A DNA stretch of 64,000 nucleotides from Desulfatibacillum aliphaticivorans DSM 15576. GTDB lineage: Bacteria; Desulfobacterota; Desulfobacteria; Desulfobacterales; Desulfatibacillaceae. A program made the translations under genes and the position numbers. A model generated the notes under the pieces. It was not told the DNA's origin. It was given only the letters and a program-made list of their open reading frames with translations, and did no database searches. Positions 16,188 to 25,300 of the stretch are shown one piece after another. The first letter of the stretch is position 1; every line of letters starts with the position of its first letter. The stretch spans positions 1 to 64,000 of the forward strand of contig NZ_AUCT01000020.1 in NCBI RefSeq assembly GCF_000429905.1. The letters run 5' to 3'.

Positions 16188-17576
16188 ATGCTTAAACAGG
16201 ACTGGAACAGCTATTGGAAAACCGTGGTGGACACCATCCACGACGGCGTGATGATTGTGGACAACCAGGGCGTGGTGGTGAGCATCAATAAGGGCATGGA
16301 AAGGATCAGCGGCTTCAAAGCCGGGGAGATGGTGGGGAAGTCGTGCACCATGCTTAACTGCGATATCTGCGAAATCGCCCAAAAAGACGGGGGCGGGCAC
16401 TGGTGCGCTTTGTTCGCCACAGGGCGGATCAACGAACGCCGCTGCAACATTGTACGAAGGGACGGAAAGACCTTTCCCGTATTAAAAAACGCCTCGCTGT
16501 TAAAAGACTCCGAGGGAGAAACCATCGGTGCGGTGGAGACCATCACCGACATCTCGGAACTGATCGAGAAGGATAATCGCATCCAGGAATACCAGCGCGA
16601 GTTGCGCAGGGAGGACGGTTTCTTCGGGCTGATCGGCCAATCCGAGCCCATGCGCAGGATATTCTCCCTGATCCGGGATGCGGCCGGATCTGACGCGCCC
16701 GTGATTATTTACGGAGAATCGGGGACGGGCAAGGAGTTGGCGGCCCGAGCCATCCACAACAGCCGGGATCCCCAAAAGCCCTTTGTGGCGGTCAACTGCG
16801 CAGCTTTGAACGAGCAATTGCTGGAAAGCGAGTTGTTCGGGCACGAAAAAGGCGCTTTCACCGGAGCGGACAAAAAGCGTACAGGCCGGTTTGAAGCGGC
16901 GCACGGAGGCGCGATTTTTTTGGACGAGGTCGGAGACTTGCCGCTGAGCACACAGGTCAAGCTGCTTAGGGTGCTGGAGCAAAAAGTCATTGAACGGGTG
17001 GGGTCCAGCAAGTCTATCCCCATTAACGTTCGCGTGATTTCAGCCACCAACCGGGACCTCGGCCAAATGGTCAGAGAGGGCCGGTTTCGACAGGATTTGT
17101 ATTATCGGTTAAACGTCATTCCCGTCCACTTGCCTCCCTTGCGGGAGCGGCGGGAGGACATCCCCCTCTTGTCCACCCATTTTTTAACCAGGGCGCGCCT
17201 GAAAAGCGGCAAAAACATTACGGGCATATCCAACGAAGCCCTGCGTATGATCGTCAAGCACGTGTGGCCGGGAAATGTTCGGGAGCTGAAAAGCGCCTTT
17301 GAATACGCCTTTGTAACCTGTCATGACGACTTGATTGAACCCCGCCACCTGCCCCCGGTCGTGGCCGGAGCGCCCCTTGCGGACTGCCGGGAGCCGGCGC
17401 CCGCGGAGAAATACCAGAGCCCGGACGACAGGGCCAGGACGGAACTCGTCGAGGCCTTGGAAAAATCCAACGGCAACCAGACCGAAGCGGCCAAACTGCT
17501 TGGAGTCTCCCGGGTGACGGTCTGGAACAGGATGAAGCGATACGGAGTGGATCTGAAAAGCGTGGTGAACAGATGA
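16188..17576 (+). CDS. PAS-domain sigma54-dependent transcriptional activator
   Basis: Bacterial enhancer-binding protein, 462 residues. A PAS domain (about 10-125) contains an unusual set of cysteines (SCTMLNCDIC, HWCALF, RRCNIV), a pattern that could bind a metal, Fe-S cluster or react with an oxidant. The AAA+ domain follows, with Walker A GESGTGKE, the sigma54-contact loop GAFTGA, Walker B FLDEVGD and arginine-finger region. A Fis-type helix-turn-helix closes the protein (QTEAAKLLGVSRVTVWNRM). There is no receiver domain, so it senses its signal directly. It is divergent from the porin gene, the likely target together with the redox operon. Confidence 0.93.
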   Translation: MLKQDWNSYWKTVVDTIHDGVMIVDNQGVVVSINKGMERISGFKAGEMVGKSCTMLNCDICEIAQKDGGGHWCALFATGRINERRCNIVRRDGKTFPVLKNASLLKDSEGETIGAVETITDISELIEKDNRIQEYQRELRREDGFFGLIGQSEPMRRIFSLIRDAAGSDAPVIIYGESGTGKELAARAIHNSRDPQKPFVAVNCAALNEQLLESELFGHEKGAFTGADKKRTGRFEAAHGGAIFLDEVGDLPLSTQVKLLRVLEQKVIERVGSSKSIPINVRVISATNRDLGQMVREGRFRQDLYYRLNVIPVHLPPLRERREDIPLLSTHFLTRARLKSGKNITGISNEALRMIVKHVWPGNVRELKSAFEYAFVTCHDDLIEPRHLPPVVAGAPLADCREPAPAEKYQSPDDRARTELVEALEKSNGNQTEAAKLLGVSRVTVWNRMKRYGVDLKSVVNR

Positions 17577-17937
17577 CCGCAAGTTGCGTTCATACTGTTG
17601 ACGCGGTTGGAACTTGGGGAAAATGATGCAATAGCAAGATATTGTGAAGGTTTCACAAGCTCTACCTAACCTATGTCGCGCAAGGATGGCATGTTGGCTG
17701 CGAACTCGTTCTCATGCTGCCAGACTGTGTCGCAATTCAGGATATGCCCCCGGTGCGGAAAGATGCACGCCCTCTCCCGCAAGTTTGCCTTCACAATAAT
17801 TCCCTTCACCGGAAAATGCTTCAATTGCGGCCTGAAAATGAACGGAACCGGCGCGGATACAAGATTGGGCCTGTAACGTGGAAAAGCGTTTCAACGCAAC
17901 GTCATTTAGTTTTTTAGGGATTTTATCGTCTTGAAAA
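17577..17937. other. Intergenic, one doubtful small reading frame
   Basis: Between the sigma54 activator and tRNA-Ser. The only feature of note is a 67-codon plus-strand frame (17673-17876) listed separately. No terminator with a T run was found after the activator gene. Confidence 0.5.
17673..17876 (+). CDS. Possible small zinc-ribbon protein (67 aa)
   Basis: The frame contains CPRCGKM and, 24 residues later, CFNCGLKM, a spacing that fits a small zinc ribbon or cysteine-rich redox peptide. I find no good ribosome binding site before the ATG at 17673, and an internal ATG (17763) lies inside the first CXXC region. It could be a chance frame or a remnant. It is listed because paired CXXC motifs in such a short frame are not common by chance. 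Confidence 0.3.
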   Translation: MSRKDGMLAANSFSCCQTVSQFRICPRCGKMHALSRKFAFTIIPFTGKCFNCGLKMNGTGADTRLGL

Positions 17938-18030
17938 TGGCGGAGAGGGTGGGATTCGAACCCACGATCCCGCTTGTGGCAGGATACTGCTTTTCGAGAG
18001 CAGGGCCTTCAGCCGCTCGGCCACCTCTCC
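17938..18030 (-). tRNA. tRNA-Ser (anticodon CGA)
   Basis: Read on the minus strand the gene begins GGAGAGGTGGCCGAGCGG (acceptor and D arm), has a five-pair anticodon stem CTGCT/AGCAG with loop CTCGAAA giving anticodon CGA, a long variable arm as in serine tRNAs, a GGTTCGAATCC T loop, and the matching CCTCTCC acceptor strand. The discriminator G and the CCA end are encoded (17938-17941). It decodes UCG. Confidence 0.95.
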
Positions 18031-18472
18031 GCATTGGGGAACAAAATTTGAAAGAAATTTCTTATCTTCATTGGCTTTGTCTGTCAATGGAAAAGCGCGT
18101 TTGCTGATTGAGTACGGGCGCGGAACCCATGTTGTTCAATTTCTGATATAGGATTCCTATCGTTTTTGACCAACGGACGCTCTATCCCATTTGATCATTG
18201 AAAAATGAGACTCAACCAACTCCGAACGCCCGCCAGAAACTCCCAATCTCCAAATCGTTCCCGGTCGCGCAAGCGTATGTATTTCGGCCTTGCGGACAAT
18301 ATACGGCTATCATGCAGGGGCTGCCTTTTAAATTCGCACTGTTCAGAAAGGGTGATATTTCAACAGTCGTGCTGTTTTTGTCCTTTCCGGGATTGCAAAA
18401 GAACGCGGATTTGTTTATGATGCAAATTCCATGTTTTACGGTTAGACTATTTCGGAGGGGAAAGGAAGGGGA
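18031..18472. other. Intergenic with one good promoter, no gene
   Basis: This 440-base stretch lies between tRNA-Ser (leftward) and the SDR-fold gene (rightward). It should hold the tRNA promoter on the minus strand and holds a clear sigma70 promoter at 18393-18421 for the plus strand. An open frame starting at 18198 is continuous into the next gene but has no coding character. Confidence 0.55.
18393..18421 (+). promoter_or_regulatory. Sigma70 promoter for SDR/acyltransferase pair
   Basis: TTGCAA (18393-18398), a 17-base spacer and TATGAT (18416-18421) are close to the sigma70 consensus. Transcription would start near 18428, about 45 bases before the ATG at 18473, with a strong purine-rich ribosome binding site between. 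Confidence 0.6.
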
Positions 18473-19576
18473 ATGGCCGGAAAAAAACGATCTGTCCTGA
18501 TCACCGGGGTCTCCCACTCCTGGGGGAAAAACCTGGTTCCCTTGTTGGAGCAGGACCCGGAGTTCGACCCGATTATCGGCATTGATTTTGAAAAGCCCAA
18601 AAAACCGTTCAAGCGCCTTGAATTTTTTCAGGTGGATTTGCATACCCCGCTTTTGGCGGAATTGCTCCAGGTGGCCCGGGTGGATACGGTCTGCCACCTG
18701 CTTTTTCTGGACTCCTACACGTCCAATGAAGAGCATTTCGACCAGAACGTTATGGGAACCATGGATCTTCTGGCGGCCTGTTCGGCGGCCGAGACCAAGC
18801 GCCTGATCATCAAAAGCAGCACCAAGGTGTACGGCGCCCAGGCCAGCAACCCCAATTACATCTCGGAAGACGCGGACTTGAAAGGCCAGCATCAGCACCG
18901 GTACATCCAGGACCGGGTGGAGTTGGAAAAGATGGTCCGGCGGTTTTCCCGGAGCAATCCCATTCCGGAAATTACGGTGCTCAGGTTCGCCAACATCCTG
19001 GGCCGCACCGTGGATACGCCGGTCATGCGGTATCTGGACTCCAACATCGTGCCCACCTGTTTGGGCCACGATCCCTTGTTCCAGTTCACCCACGAGCAGG
19101 ACGTGCTGGCGGCGTTGTATCACACCATCAAAAGCGACGTGACGGGGACGTTCAACATCTCCGGGGACGGGGTGCTGCCCCTCTCCCAGATTTTGCGCAT
19201 AGGCGGGAAAGTCCCCCTGCCCCTGCCAAGCCCCCTCATGCGGGCGTCCAGCATGATTTTACGGCCCGGCGGCAGGCAGGGCCTCACCGACTCCATCCCC
19301 ATCGAGACGGACTACATCATGTACAACTGCCTGGGCGATACCGCGCGTATGAAAAAGGTCTTGAAGTTCAAGCCCCATTTTTCGTCCAAGGAAACCGTCA
19401 AGGAATTCTTCGAGCATTTGCGCATCCGCAAATATCTGCCGTCCCGGAACAAAATCCAGTCAGACCCCCAGTCTTCGGAGCGCATGCAGGCCTGGATCCA
19501 GGCCCGGCAAAGGGCGTCCAACTATCTTTCCAATTTGATCGAAGACTTCAACAAGGAAGAGGGTTATGACCAGTAA
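18473..19576 (+). CDS. Extended SDR / NAD-dependent epimerase-like protein
   Basis: Protein of 367 residues with the Rossmann fold of extended short-chain dehydrogenases. After MAGKKRSVLITGVSHSWGK the nucleotide loop is TGxxxxxG, lacking the middle Gly of the normal TGxxGxxG. The usual catalytic YxxxK seems to be YIQDR, with Lys replaced by Arg. SSTKVYG gives the expected Ser. The C-terminal 60 residues are helical and charged. These changes suggest an altered or non-catalytic SDR. The gene has GGAGGGGAAAGGAAGGGG ahead of the ATG and overlaps the acyltransferase gene by 11 bases, so the two proteins probably work in one lipid-related process. Confidence 0.82.
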   Translation: MAGKKRSVLITGVSHSWGKNLVPLLEQDPEFDPIIGIDFEKPKKPFKRLEFFQVDLHTPLLAELLQVARVDTVCHLLFLDSYTSNEEHFDQNVMGTMDLLAACSAAETKRLIIKSSTKVYGAQASNPNYISEDADLKGQHQHRYIQDRVELEKMVRRFSRSNPIPEITVLRFANILGRTVDTPVMRYLDSNIVPTCLGHDPLFQFTHEQDVLAALYHTIKSDVTGTFNISGDGVLPLSQILRIGGKVPLPLPSPLMRASSMILRPGGRQGLTDSIPIETDYIMYNCLGDTARMKKVLKFKPHFSSKETVKEFFEHLRIRKYLPSRNKIQSDPQSSERMQAWIQARQRASNYLSNLIEDFNKEEGYDQ

Positions 19577-20570
19577 GGGTTCCGAGAGGAAATGCCAGGG
19601 GGTGACCGCCAAGGGCGCGCAGTGTAAAAACAAGGCCTTGGAAGGCCATGATTACTGCGCCCTTCATATAGACCAGGAGGAAGCGGCGGCCGGACCGGAT
19701 TTATTCGCCGGGAACGCCGAGACGCCTTCCGAACAGTGCATAGAGGCCTTCAAGGAGGCCATGGAGTTCATCCGCCGCAGACGGGCCGGGGATTACGAAA
19801 TCGACGCCTGGGGCCGGGACGACGAGCTTACCCAGCGGCTTATGTTCATTGGCCGGTTCATTTATAAATACTACTGGCGCGTGACCGTCACCGGCGTGGA
19901 AAACATCCCCGCCGAAGGCCGATGCCTCATGGTGGCCAATCATTCCGGCGTGCTGCCCTACGACGGCGCCATGACCGTCATGGCGGTCCAGGAGGAGCAT
20001 CCCCAGCCCCGGCTGGTGCGGGCCTTGGTTTTGTCCCTGGTGTTCAAACTGCCCGTGACCGGGCCTTTGCTGCTTCGGCTGGGAGGGGTTCAGGCCTCGC
20101 CGGAAAACGCGGAACGGCTCCTGGAGCAGGACGAACTGGTGCTGGTCTTTCCCGAAGGCATCAAGGGAATCGGCAAGCCCTTTTCCAAACGATACCAGCT
20201 CGCCCGGTTCGGCCGCGGCGGATTCACCCGCACGGCCCTGAAGACCAAATCTCCCATCGTGCCTGTGTCCATTGTGGGCGCCGAGGAGATTCACCCTAAA
20301 ATCGGGAATATCAAGCCCCTGGCATCTCTGTTGGGAATCCCGTATGTGCCAATAACCCCGACCTTTCCGTGGCTGGGCCCCCTGGGCGCCATCCCCCTGC
20401 CCACCAAGTGGCATATTCATTTTGACGCGCCCATCCGCCTGCAGGACCTGGATCACCGCCCGTCCGAAGAGCCCCTGCTGGTCTCCAAGGTCTCCAATCA
20501 GGTGCGGGACACCATCCAGCGGAGCATCTACGACATCCTGAAAAAACGCCGCAGCGTGTTTTTTGGATAA
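19566..20570 (+). CDS. PlsC-like acyltransferase with N-terminal zinc-binding motif
   Basis: Membrane-associated phospholipid/glycerol acyltransferase family member (LPLAT, MGAT-like branch), 334 residues. The acyltransferase box is NHSGVLPYDG (near 120), followed by LGGVQASPEN, FPEGIKGIGKPF and PIVPVSIVGAEE. The spacing between His and Asp fits this branch rather than the standard HX4D. The first 35 residues hold a separate cysteine/histidine motif, C-QGVTAKGAQC-KNKA...YCALH, as in DUF5763-type zinc-binding modules. It is translated from inside the end of the SDR-like gene. The acyl acceptor is unknown. Confidence 0.85.
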   Translation: MTSKGSERKCQGVTAKGAQCKNKALEGHDYCALHIDQEEAAAGPDLFAGNAETPSEQCIEAFKEAMEFIRRRRAGDYEIDAWGRDDELTQRLMFIGRFIYKYYWRVTVTGVENIPAEGRCLMVANHSGVLPYDGAMTVMAVQEEHPQPRLVRALVLSLVFKLPVTGPLLLRLGGVQASPENAERLLEQDELVLVFPEGIKGIGKPFSKRYQLARFGRGGFTRTALKTKSPIVPVSIVGAEEIHPKIGNIKPLASLLGIPYVPITPTFPWLGPLGAIPLPTKWHIHFDAPIRLQDLDHRPSEEPLLVSKVSNQVRDTIQRSIYDILKKRRSVFFG

Positions 20571-20769
20571 TAAAAGCAAGAACTGCAAACTACAAAAGAA
20601 CTGCCTCCGGCGGCCAACTTTTAAAAAAGTTGGATCAAAACTTTAAAAGGGCGCTGCGCGCAAAAGAATGGGAGACGTTTGTCAGCCTTTCCCGAGTGCA
20701 GATGTTGGAAATCCAGCGCCTTCATTTTTGCCTGGGGCGCTCGGAAAACGCTGCATTGCATTTTAAAAC

Positions 20770-20862
20770 GGCGCCTTCCCTCCGGCATTGCATGCCGCTG
20801 CTGGCCGTTTTAAATTACCTCAGAAGATAGAATTGATCTGTAGTTGCAGGGCTTGCCCTGCC
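20770..20862. repeat. 93-base direct repeat, copy A
   Basis: Starts GGCGCCTTCCCTCCGGCATT and ends AGGGCTTGCCCTGCC. It matches 21526-21620 along its length with a few differences and a small indel. Each contains the palindromic GGCATTGCATGCC core and the hairpin CAGGGCTTGCCCTG. Confidence 0.7.
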
Positions 20863-20996
20863 AAAGGCGTGTTCCGCACGCCGAGGGTGGCCGCGGCACA
20901 GCAGTATCGTGGCGGGGCGCGCAGCGCACTTGGTTTGGCGACGGAGCCGCAGGACGCCCGCAAAGTTGAAAGAACCGAAGCCCTTTCCAATGGCTC

Positions 20997-21046
20997 ATTC
21001 CCATGCTTTGTGTGGGAATGTATATATAAGCATCTGAAATCAATTA
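20997..21046. repeat. GTTCCCATGC repeat, copy 2
   Basis: Same 50-base unit as 3461-3510 with a few changes (ATTCCCATGCTTTGTGTGGG at the left, AAGCATCTGAAATCAATTA at the right). It is preceded by GCAGGACGCCCGCAAAGTTG, as is copy 3. Confidence 0.72.
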
Positions 21047-21082
21047 ACTTCAAGAAGGTAAAGCGCCTCTCGAAAAGGGTAA

Positions 21083-21109
21083 CCCAGGCAAAGCAGTATC
21101 TTGCCTGGG
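21083..21109. repeat. CCCAGGCA hairpin repeat, copy 3
   Basis: CCCAGGCAA/TTGCCTGGG inverted repeat with loop AGCAGTATC, 34 bases after a GTTCCCATGC repeat. Confidence 0.7.
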
Positions 21110-21189
21110 CGCGTAAGCGTTTGTTGTTTGGCCTTAGCGCTGCAGGACGCCCGCAAAGTTGAAAAAACCGATGCCCCTTCCTAAAGCTC

Positions 21190-21239
21190 GTTCCCATGCT
21201 TCGCGTAGAAATGTATATATAAATATCTGAAATTAATTA
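21190..21239. repeat. GTTCCCATGC repeat, copy 3
   Basis: More diverged copy: GTTCCCATGCTTCGCGTAGA at the left, AAATATCTGAAATTAATTA at the right. A GCAGGACGCCCGCAAAGTTG stretch precedes it (about 21144-21163), as at copy 2. Confidence 0.68.
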
Positions 21240-21361
21240 AGTTATAACTATATTTGCGTTCTTGAAGCCCTCAATGAAACGCCTCTCAAGCATCACCTTG
21301 CGTCCGTCCTCAATTCTTGATTCCAACCCGCTTTTCGGGCCGCACATCATGGCCTATCGGC

Positions 21362-21388
21362 CCCAGGCAGCAAACTGCGCTGCCTGGG
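21362..21388. repeat. CCCAGGCA hairpin repeat, copy 4
   Basis: Identical to the core at 1140-1166 (CCCAGGCAGC/GCTGCCTGGG around AAACTGC), followed by TACCCAAAAAT. Confidence 0.8.
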
Positions 21389-21460
21389 CTACCCAAAAAT
21401 ATGGGCTTCGGCCAGGACTCGTCGCCCGCCGACCATCCTCCATTTCCACCATCTTTCCCG

Positions 21461-21527
21461 GCCGCGCCTTTTGTTGCTAAAGCAACCCAGGCAATACACT
21501 ACATTGCCTGGGCCACCCCAAAAAAGG
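21461..21527. repeat. CCCAGGCA hairpin repeat, extended copy 5
   Basis: Sixty-seven-base copy nearly identical to 3611-3677, with hairpin CCCAGGCAAT/ATTGCCTGGG at 21486-21512. It runs directly into the second 95-base direct repeat. Confidence 0.82.
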
Positions 21528-21620
21528 CGCCTTCCCCCCCCGGCATTGCATGCCGCGGCCAGCCGGTTCAAATAACCTCTGGGGATGAATTTGATCTGTA
21601 GTTTCAGGGCTTGCCCTGCC
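21526..21620. repeat. 95-base direct repeat, copy B
   Basis: Second copy of the 20770-20862 unit; it carries a run of eight C (GGCGCCTTCCCCCCCC) where copy A has CCCTCC. It abuts hairpin copy 5. Confidence 0.7.
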
Positions 21621-21676
21621 CGGGTGCGCAACACATGTTGTTAAACTCTGAATAAAATAGAAACCAACTATTTTTA

Positions 21677-22384
21677 CTATTTCTTCCTGACCCACAACAA
21701 AAACAGGTTGCCGAATTTGTAAAAGCCTTCGTGGATGAGGTTGAAGCGGGACTCCCGCATGTCGTGGCAGGAGACCGGAACCTCGGTGATCCGATGTCCG
21801 TCCCGGGCGGCGAAGTACACGATTTTCACCACGTAAAAGGTCAGGTCATCGGCGTAGGGCAGGTATTTTTTGACTACCGGGGTGCGGTAGGCCTTGGCTG
21901 CAATGGAGTAGTCGTGAAATCCTATGTTCAGCAAAACCCGGGCGAGCTGGATGAACAGGTTGCTGACGGATTTGCGAATCCAGGGCCGCTTCTGGTCGCC
22001 CGTGACCTTGGAGCCTATGACGATGTCAAACTGGTCCAGCAGTTCCAGGGCCTGGGGGATGAACCCCATGTCGATGGAGAGGTCCATGTCCACGGTGACG
22101 ATTTTGTTGTACCGGGCCGTTTCCACCCCTTGGGCGAAGGCTTTTCCCACGCCTTTTTCCGGCAGATGGAAGACCGTCAGGCGGGGCGCGAATTCCCGGG
22201 CCAGGCTTTGGGCGATTTCCACGGTCCGGTCGTCGGAGCCGTTGGAGCCGATGATCACCTCATAGGGCGAGGCCGGGGTCAGGGCGTCCAGAAAGGCCAT
22301 CAGCCGCCTGATGTTGGCTTCCATGATTTCCTCTTCGTTGAACACCGGGCAGAAGACGGTCAGGCCGGGCAGTGTGCTTGTCAA
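21677..22384 (-). CDS. Family 2 glycosyltransferase (polyprenyl-phosphate type)
   Basis: Cytosolic or membrane-edge GT2 enzyme, 235 residues, related to dolichyl-phosphate mannose/glucose synthases. The nucleotide-sugar fold is clear: VFCPVFNEEE (about 10-19), IIGSNGSDDRT, and the metal-binding TVDMDLSIDMGF (about 98-109, DxD-like). It lacks a long C-terminal membrane part. The start at 22384 overlaps the stop of the large membrane protein gene by 4 bases (ATGA), so the two are coupled; a natural reading is that this enzyme loads a lipid carrier whose sugar the GT-C-like neighbour then transfers. That is inference. Confidence 0.88.
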   Translation of the reverse strand: MTSTLPGLTVFCPVFNEEEIMEANIRRLMAFLDALTPASPYEVIIGSNGSDDRTVEIAQSLAREFAPRLTVFHLPEKGVGKAFAQGVETARYNKIVTVDMDLSIDMGFIPQALELLDQFDIVIGSKVTGDQKRPWIRKSVSNLFIQLARVLLNIGFHDYSIAAKAYRTPVVKKYLPYADDLTFYVVKIVYFAARDGHRITEVPVSCHDMRESRFNLIHEGFYKFGNLFLLWVRKK

Positions 22385-25300
22385 GAATTCAACTCCTTCA
22401 ATCGGTCTCTGGCCTGGTTCGCCCAGGGCGAGTCGGGGCTTCTTTCCACTACGTTGGTGAAATCCAGCCGGGCTTTGCCGGGCAGATTCAACTTCATGTG
22501 CGCCAATCCCAGGTGATACCAGGCCTCCGGGGCCAGAGCGGTTTGGGGGTATTGACGCAGTAATTCTGTCATGGACGCGGCCGTATTGTCAAAGTCCTGT
22601 TCATTGAAAAAGCTCAGGCCGGTCTGGTAAAGGGCGTGTTCCGCCCACAGGGCATCCTCATAACGCTCCCTGACAATCCGGAAATCCAGGCGCGCTTCCT
22701 GGTTGTTCCCCTGGAGCATGAGGCACAGGCCCCGGTGATAAAAGGCCTCGGCCGCCAGGCCTCTTTCCGGCGCCATGGATAGCAGGCGGTCCAGGGATTC
22801 CTGGGCGTCTTTATACCGCCCTTCCCGATACAGGGACATGGCGTGATGATAAGCCGCCAGCCTGCCCCAAACGGTTCCGGGGAACTCCTCCACGGTCCGG
22901 TTGAAAGCCTGCCGCGCCTGGCCGTATCGCTTCTGCTCCATTTTGCACAGGCCGATATGATACCGGATTTCCGGCGCGCGCGGGCTGTCCGGATATTTTT
23001 CCAGGGCGGATTCCAGCTCTTTCAGGGTTGCAGGCCAGTTTTTTTGGCGATAATAGCACATGGCCAGGTGATAGGCCGTTTCGCCGGCGATCAGGCTTTG
23101 GCCGTGGCGCTCCAGAACTTCCCGGAAAGCCGGAACGGCTTTTTCATAATCTTCGGCTACAAAATATTTGAGGGCTTTGTTATACGGAACGGCCGGGAAT
23201 TCCGGCGCCTCGCGGGAGAGAAACAAGCTCGCGCCCGCGGCCATGGCAAGGAGCAGGGGAACGGCCGGATAGATGGCGTATCGGTCGAAAATCCTGCCCG
23301 CCGCTCCCGTAATTCCCCGGGAAAAGGGGAGGGCGCACAGGGCGATCCAAAACAGGGCGGCCAGGGTCAGGATTTTGCCGATCCAGTCCCATTTTGTGGG
23401 GCCGTATTCCAGGGTCACGTCCGGCGATTTGGGAAAAAGCAGCATAAAGCCCGGGCCCGCCAGATAAATCCGTTCTCCGCCCGAGGCTTTCCAGCCTGGA
23501 TGATAGGACGCCTTCACCAGCAAGGGCATGCCCGGCCTGGCGCCGGTGACGACGATTTTCTCGTGAAGCAGGGTTGCTTGTAAGTCGGGCGCCTCCGCGC
23601 TTTTCAATGCCACCTCAGGCAGGGAGCGCATGGGCGCGTCTCCGGCCCGAGCGAACAGGATCCGTTCCTCCAGGCTCAGGCCGTCGGCGAAAACCGGGGT
23701 GACGTCCAGGTCTCCCAGGCGGAACCAGGTGTAAGCCTTTTGCATCCACCCTTTGAGGGGGAGCAGCACGGGACGGCGGTTCAGGGCGGTTACGTAGCTT
23801 TCGGGCGCATCCTTGATCCCGTACACCTCAAAAGGCCGGGCCGAGAATTCGCGTTCATAGTCCGGGGCGCCGGCCAGGGCGCGTTTGGTCTCGGTTTCCA
23901 TGGCGATGAACTGGGAAACGTTGAAGTACCTCATATGTTCCGCCGCGCGTTCCAGGTTGAAGCGGGAGTATATAACCTCCGGAATGGGCGTGGACGGATG
24001 CTGGCAGGTTTCGGATTGGATGTAAAACACAAAGGGCGCCGGGACCGACGCCTGGATGTACACGCATTCCAAGGTGGACCTGCCCGAAAACAGAGGCAGG
24101 TTTTCATAGGCGCGCACCGATCCGACTCCCTGATTGATGGTGGAGTGCTCGTACTGCACCCTTGGGTCGTTCCAGTCTCCCTTTAGATAATCGTTCACCG
24201 CCTTGTATTCGGGCCACAGGACCTTGCTTTCCATTCCCCGGTAATTGGATGAGACCCACGAGCGGATAAAGGTTACGCGCCCGTCCACCCACAAGGCCGT
24301 GCTTAGCAGGGCGACGGCCGCCAGAAGAACGGCCGCGGTTCTCGAGTCCCGCACGATCAGCCGGGACCGGAACAGCATGGCGCCGCCCATAATCAAATAC
24401 AGTTGGAAAAAGGGGATAAACCGTACATCCACCACTCGGGCCCGGTATCCAACGAAATACAGGGCCGCGCCGCACAATATCAACCCCCAGACATAGGCCA
24501 TGGGCCGCAGGCAAAAGGGCTGCTCCCCGCCGTCTTTCTCCCGGCGCCTTTTGCTGAGAAAGAAGGCGGCCAGGGCCGCGACGGTCGCAACAAGGGTCAG
24601 GCCTATGAACGGCTGGATGGTTGCGGGGAGGATTTCCTCCATCGCCTGCTTCCAGGAAAAAAAGATCCACAAAATATTGAATTTGGTGGTCCAGGGCAAA
24701 TTCGCCAGAAGGGGCGCGATCCAGAAGCCCAGGAGGCAAAAAGCCAGACCGTGGATTTTAAGCAATGCGTTCAAATGCTCTTTAAACCGGATTCTGGTGA
24801 GCAGAAAAAAGCCGGAGCCGAAGCCCGCGAACAACAGGGCGTAGGCGTGGCTCAAACCCACCAGGGCCAACAGGCCCGCACACAGGATAACGCGCCGGGC
24901 CGTTGTTTTTTCCATGGCCCGGTACACGCAGCCCAGCCATAAAACCGCCAGGGAAAATCCTATGCTGTAGCAAAACTCCCCCGCCAAGGTGCTTGGGATG
25001 TTTCCGCCCCACATCTTGTTGCCTTCGTTAAAGAGAAAAACAAGGCTGAACGCCGCGCCGATGATGGGAACGGGAAAAGGCTGCCTTAAACAGCGTAAAA
25101 AAATGTACACGGAGGCCGGCAGCAAAAAGACGCCCAAAACCGTAACCAGCTTGAACGCAACGGGCAGTCCCAAGAGGGGCGCAAGGGCGGCCGCCAACAG
25201 AAAAGGGGCCGGAAAATAATATTGCAGCATGGGAAATCCGGCGAGGTTGCCATGACACCAACCAGATATTTTTCCCGAAGGAACTAGTTGTTCTTGCAAA

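Larger units (their letters stand above)
20571..21676. other. Gene-free repeat-rich region (1.1 kb)
   Basis: No supported gene. It contains a palindrome CCAACTTTT-AA-AAAAGTTGG (20614-20633), two copies of a 93-95-base direct repeat, two copies of the GTTCCCATGC repeat and three copies of the CCCAGGCA hairpin repeat, in a partly nested order. The reading frames found in it follow the repeats and have no ribosome binding sites. Confidence 0.7.

Noticed and set aside
18198..18500. 100-codon plus-strand frame before the SDR-like gene
   Set aside because: No ribosome binding site, overlaps a good promoter and the start of the real gene in another frame.
20614..20633. Palindrome CCAACTTTT-AA-AAAAGTTGG as terminator of the acyltransferase gene
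   Set aside because: AT-rich stem with a two-base loop and no T run afterwards; counted as part of the repeat region instead.
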